Below are positions 60,730-64,000 of a stretch of DNA of 64,000 bases, in pieces. How positions within the stretch are numbered: position 1 is the first letter of the stretch; each line of letters begins with the position of its first letter. The translations under genes were made by a program, and so were the position numbers. Origin of the DNA: Jackrogersella multiformis (Eukaryota; Ascomycota; Sordariomycetes; Xylariales; Hypoxylaceae); contig CADCXD010000008.1 in NCBI GenBank assembly GCA_902806575.1, positions 2,232,001 through 2,296,000 on the forward strand, written 5' to 3'. A model generated the notes under the pieces. That model was given only the letters and a program-made list of their open reading frames with translations. It was not told where the DNA came from and did not search any database.

Positions 60730-63060
60730 TTAATGATAAATTATTTTTAATTATTAATATTTTTAATAAATATAAAAACAAACGAATATATATTTATTAA
60801 TAGTTTTTTATATATAAATATTAATATATTTAAATACTTTATTAATAATAGGTTTTTAAGTTTGTTATATAAAAAGATTTAACGTAAAATTAATAAAATT
60901 GTATTATACGTATTAATAATAATTATTTATATAAAATGGGATATTATTATTAATAAAAATAGTTTAAAATTTATTAAATATATGTCGATATAATATAACG
61001 TAAATCATTATTTTTAAAAATTAATTAAGTTAAGAAATAAACGTAAACGAGATATTTTTAAAGGTTAAAATATAAAAGAAATTTAAGATAAATAAAGATT
61101 AACGAATAAATTATTATTTAAAATCGTATTAAAATTAAAAAATAAAATATATTAAAATATAAAAGATACTTATTTAATTGGAATATTTTTTATTAATATA
61201 TATAATGAAAAAATAAAAGTTTAAAACTTAAAACTTTAAAATATTTATTTTTTTTAAAAAAACCGATAAAATAAATCGTCCGGTTATACTGGAATTGTAA
61301 AAGATAAAAAGATTATTAAAGAAAAATAATAAAAAAACTTTCCCTCGAACGTATATTTAAAACGTAATTAATAAAGAAATTATCGAATAAAATAAAACGT
61401 TTTTAAATAATATAAAAATTAATTATTAAATATTACATTTATTAAAATAACTTTATTTATATATATAATAAAATAATTATTCGTTAAAAAAATTAGTTTT
61501 ATTAAAATTAATAAATTAATTAAAAATAAAAAACATTAATATTTTTATAATAATATTTTACGAAATAAAGTTAAAATACATAAAATAATAACGTCGGTTA
61601 TATTTAAAGAATATTATTAATATTTTAACGTTTTTAACGAAACGGCGTTAAATAAGTTATCGTTTTTTAATTAAATATAAATTATAAGATATAATTAAAA
61701 AGATAATACGAAAATTTAAAATATAATTTCTTATATAAAATATCGTTAAATATATTAAAAATTTATTACCGATATAAAATAAAATATATACGTAAAAGAT
61801 TTATTAAAAGTAATAACGTTTTATAAGTAATATTAACCTTTTTTACCTTAAAATTAAATAAAAGCTTTCGTTTTTATATTAATCATAAAAAGTTAAACGT
61901 TTTAATTTAAAAAATAAATATTTATTACCATTAATTAAAAAGATCTTTAATAAAATATTATAAGTTAAGATTTTTACGAAAATAAATATTCGATAAACTT
62001 TATATAAAATTAAACTTAACCTTAAAATTAAAAGATTAATTATTTTTTTTAAAATTATATATAAATTATTTTTTTTAAAATTATATATAAATTATTTTTT
62101 TTAAAATTATATATCAATTATATAAATATAAGGTTTTATTTTTTAAATTAATTAACGGATTTATAAGTTTTTAATAGTTTATTAACGATATATTTATAAA
62201 TTATTTAAACGATTTTTATAACGTTTATATAAATAATATTTTAATCTTTTTTAAAAATAAAAAAGATTATATTAAATATGTTAATATAATTTTAATTCGA
62301 TTAAAAAACGTTAAATTATAAGTTAATATAATAAAGTATAAATTTTACGTAAAATAAATAAAGTTTTTAAGTTTTATTATTAATATAAACGAAATTACCG
62401 TTAATTTATCGAAATTTAAAGTTATTATTAAGTAAAAAAATAAAGAAAATAATTATTTTTAAGATTTTATAACTTTTATAAAAAGTTTATACGTAAATAC
62501 GAAAAAATAATTTAATTGTTATTAAATTTAATAAAAAAAGGTAAACTTTTTAATTAGATTAAAAAATGTTAATAAGTTTTTAATAAATTTAAATATAAAT
62601 TAATTTATACTTTAATATTATATTATTTCGATTATATTTTAATAATATAAGTAAAAACCGATATATTAAATAATATAATAATTAAAACGTTATTATAAAA
62701 AAGTTTAACTTAAAAAATTAATATTTAATTATTTACTTTTCCGAAATTATATAAAAAGTTAAATATAATTATAACATTTATAATAAAAAACTAGTTCTAA
62801 TAATAAAAGTATTATTATATTAAAAAGTAAAATTTATTAAATTATAAACCCTTAAATTATTTTTAGTAATAATAAATTATTAAATTTTAAAATATTTTAA
62901 TATTAAAAAGTTATTAAATTAACGATAAACCGAATAAATAAAAATTTTAATTTAATATAATTTTATTATTATATATTAATTAAATAAAGAAAATATTATT
63001 ATAAATATATTATTATAAAAATAAAACAACCTTAAGATATAAAAAATAAAACGATAAGTT
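60730..63060 (+). pseudogene. RIP-degraded Ty3/gypsy retrotransposon pol (protease, RT, RNase H)
   Basis: Read through many stops and a few frameshifts, the plus strand still spells pol. A protease-like segment lies near 60,780-61,080 (NEYIFINSFL, later KLIKLRNKRKRDIFKG). The start of RT is near 61,900-62,040 (NKYLLPLIKKIFNKIL, VKIFTKINIR). The RT core is at 62,112-62,440 (YKVLFFKLINGF, FINDIFINYLNDF, NVYINNILIFFKNKKDYIK), where YINN corresponds to the catalytic YIDD. RNase H is near 62,640-62,960 (KYNYNIYNKKLVLIIKVL, LKYFNIKKLLN). A chromodomain-type RNase H end is near 62,980-63,000 (NKENIIINILL for the family's GKENIIADAL). These are decayed traces read as they stand. The element is dead, and integrase and LTR ends are not resolved. 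Confidence 0.8.
62038..62116. repeat. 26-bp tandem repeat inside the RT fossil
   Basis: Three near-identical units of TA, eight T, then AAAATTATATATAAAT. It sits inside the reverse transcriptase remnant and shifts its frame, so it arose after the element died. Confidence 0.85.
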
Positions 63061-64000
63061 ATAAAAATAATAATAATATTTTAACTTATATTTTCCATAA
63101 GTTTAACCGAAAAAAGAAATACGGTAAAAATTTTTATAATATAATTGAAAAAATATATATTATATTTATTTATATTAAATAAAAAATACTAACCTTTTTA
63201 AATTTACAAATAAAATTTATAAATAAATTATTAAAAATATTTAAAAATAAAACGCTTAAACTTTTATACTTTTTATTTATACTTTTATATATTTAATAAT
63301 ATATTATAATAAACATTAAATTAATATCGTAAAATAAATATAAATATAATAACCTTTTTATTATAATAAATTAATTAAATAAAAAGGTATAATATATTTT
63401 ATATTTTTAAATCGTTATAATAAAAATATAATTAAATTTTTAAATTTTTATTATTTATATTAAAAAATAAAAAATTATAATTTATAATTAATTTTATAAA
63501 TTAATTATTAAAAATATTTAACATTATTTTAAAATATTCTTTCGTAAGATATTTTTAAATAAATAAATAAATAAAAGTTATAAATAAATAAATATATATA
63601 TAAATTAAAGGTTATAATTATTTATAAATTATTATTAAAATAATTAATTAAAGGTAATATTAACGTTAAATTTTATATAAATCTTACTTACGTATAATTT
63701 TATCGATATATTTTCGTATAAAATAAATAAAGGATTTTTAATGAATTTATTTTTCGATTAAAAAGCATAAATAAAAAACTTTAAAAATTTATTAATAAAG
63801 GAATAATTTAATTAAAAAAGTTTAAAAGATAACGTAAATAATTTAAAAGTAATAAGAAATAATATAAATAATAATAATAAACATATAATAAAAATAAACG
63901 AAATAAATAAATAAATATCGAAAGGAATTAAATTTTTATATTAATAATAAAATTTATATTATTAAAAAATATATAAATAAATTAAGCGATAAATTAAATT

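Larger units (their letters stand above)
44085..64000. repeat. RIP-type AT-rich block (gene-free)
   Basis: From about 44.1 kb to the right edge the sequence is overwhelmingly A/T (by eye well above 80%). Stop codons crowd all frames, and almost no open frame exceeds 60 codons. Residual C and G occur largely as CpG (ACG, CGA, TCG) and sometimes AAGCTT, while CpA/TpG are depleted and TpA dominates. This is the known footprint of repeat-induced point mutation, which changes CpA to TpA in duplicated DNA. The block holds decayed transposons (separate entries). It could be a subtelomeric, pericentromeric or interstitial AT isochore; no telomere repeat is visible. Confidence 0.92.

Noticed and set aside
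1..64000. tRNA, rRNA, CRISPR arrays and telomere repeats
   Set aside because: I looked for B-box-like GGTTCGANTCC on both strands, TTAGGG runs and regularly spaced repeats. The few partial hits (for example near 21,108 and 25,440) lack the paired A-box or cloverleaf pairing.

Overview
The window looks like a contig segment from a filamentous ascomycete (Pezizomycotina, probably a Sordariomycete). The reasons are many short GT..AG introns of about 50-125 nt with CTNAC-type branch sites, a White Collar-1 blue-light receptor, RTA1, Inp1 and formamidase families typical of moulds, and a block of about 20 kb of extremely AT-rich DNA of the kind produced by repeat-induced point mutation (RIP). All gene models and splice sites below were read by eye. 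Each spliced total quoted is a multiple of three unless a frameshift is stated.

Region 1, 1-20.8 kb, is gene-rich. It holds the 3' end of a karyopherin-beta (Kap123-like, +), an Rsc1/Rsc2-type double-bromodomain/BAH remodeller subunit (-), a Dal5/Liz1-type MFS permease (-), the ubiquitin thioesterase Otu1 (+), the peroxisome inheritance factor Inp1 (-), a seven-exon formamidase (-), a UsgS-like membrane protein (-) and an RTA1-like seven-span membrane protein (+).

Region 2, 20.8-43.9 kb, has longer intergenic stretches. It holds a low-complexity hypothetical protein (+), the WC-1 photoreceptor (-), a NYN/PIN-like putative nuclease (+), a family 25 glycosyltransferase (+), an L-2-aminoadipate reductase of Lys2 type with one apparent single-base frameshift (-), and, at the edge of the AT block, a predicted secreted two-domain protein joining a Cys-containing N-terminal domain to an AIM6-like phosphodiesterase (-). 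The genes are mostly housekeeping or single functions. I see no operon-like or biosynthetic cluster logic.

Region 3, about 44.1-64.0 kb, is a gene-free AT-rich block whose remaining C and G sit mostly in CpG. Inside it I can still read a RIP-degraded Ty3/gypsy pol (protease, reverse transcriptase, RNase H; about 60.7-63.1 kb, +). At least nine copies or partial copies of an interspersed element of about 165-170 bp lie in both orientations. One copy (52,964-53,135) has kept its GC, which suggests a later insertion.

Intergenic DNA of regions 1-2 is full of a short palindromic motif (TAGGTACCTA / ACCTAGGT families). I saw it in almost every spacer, but not as a cluster in exons or in the AT block.
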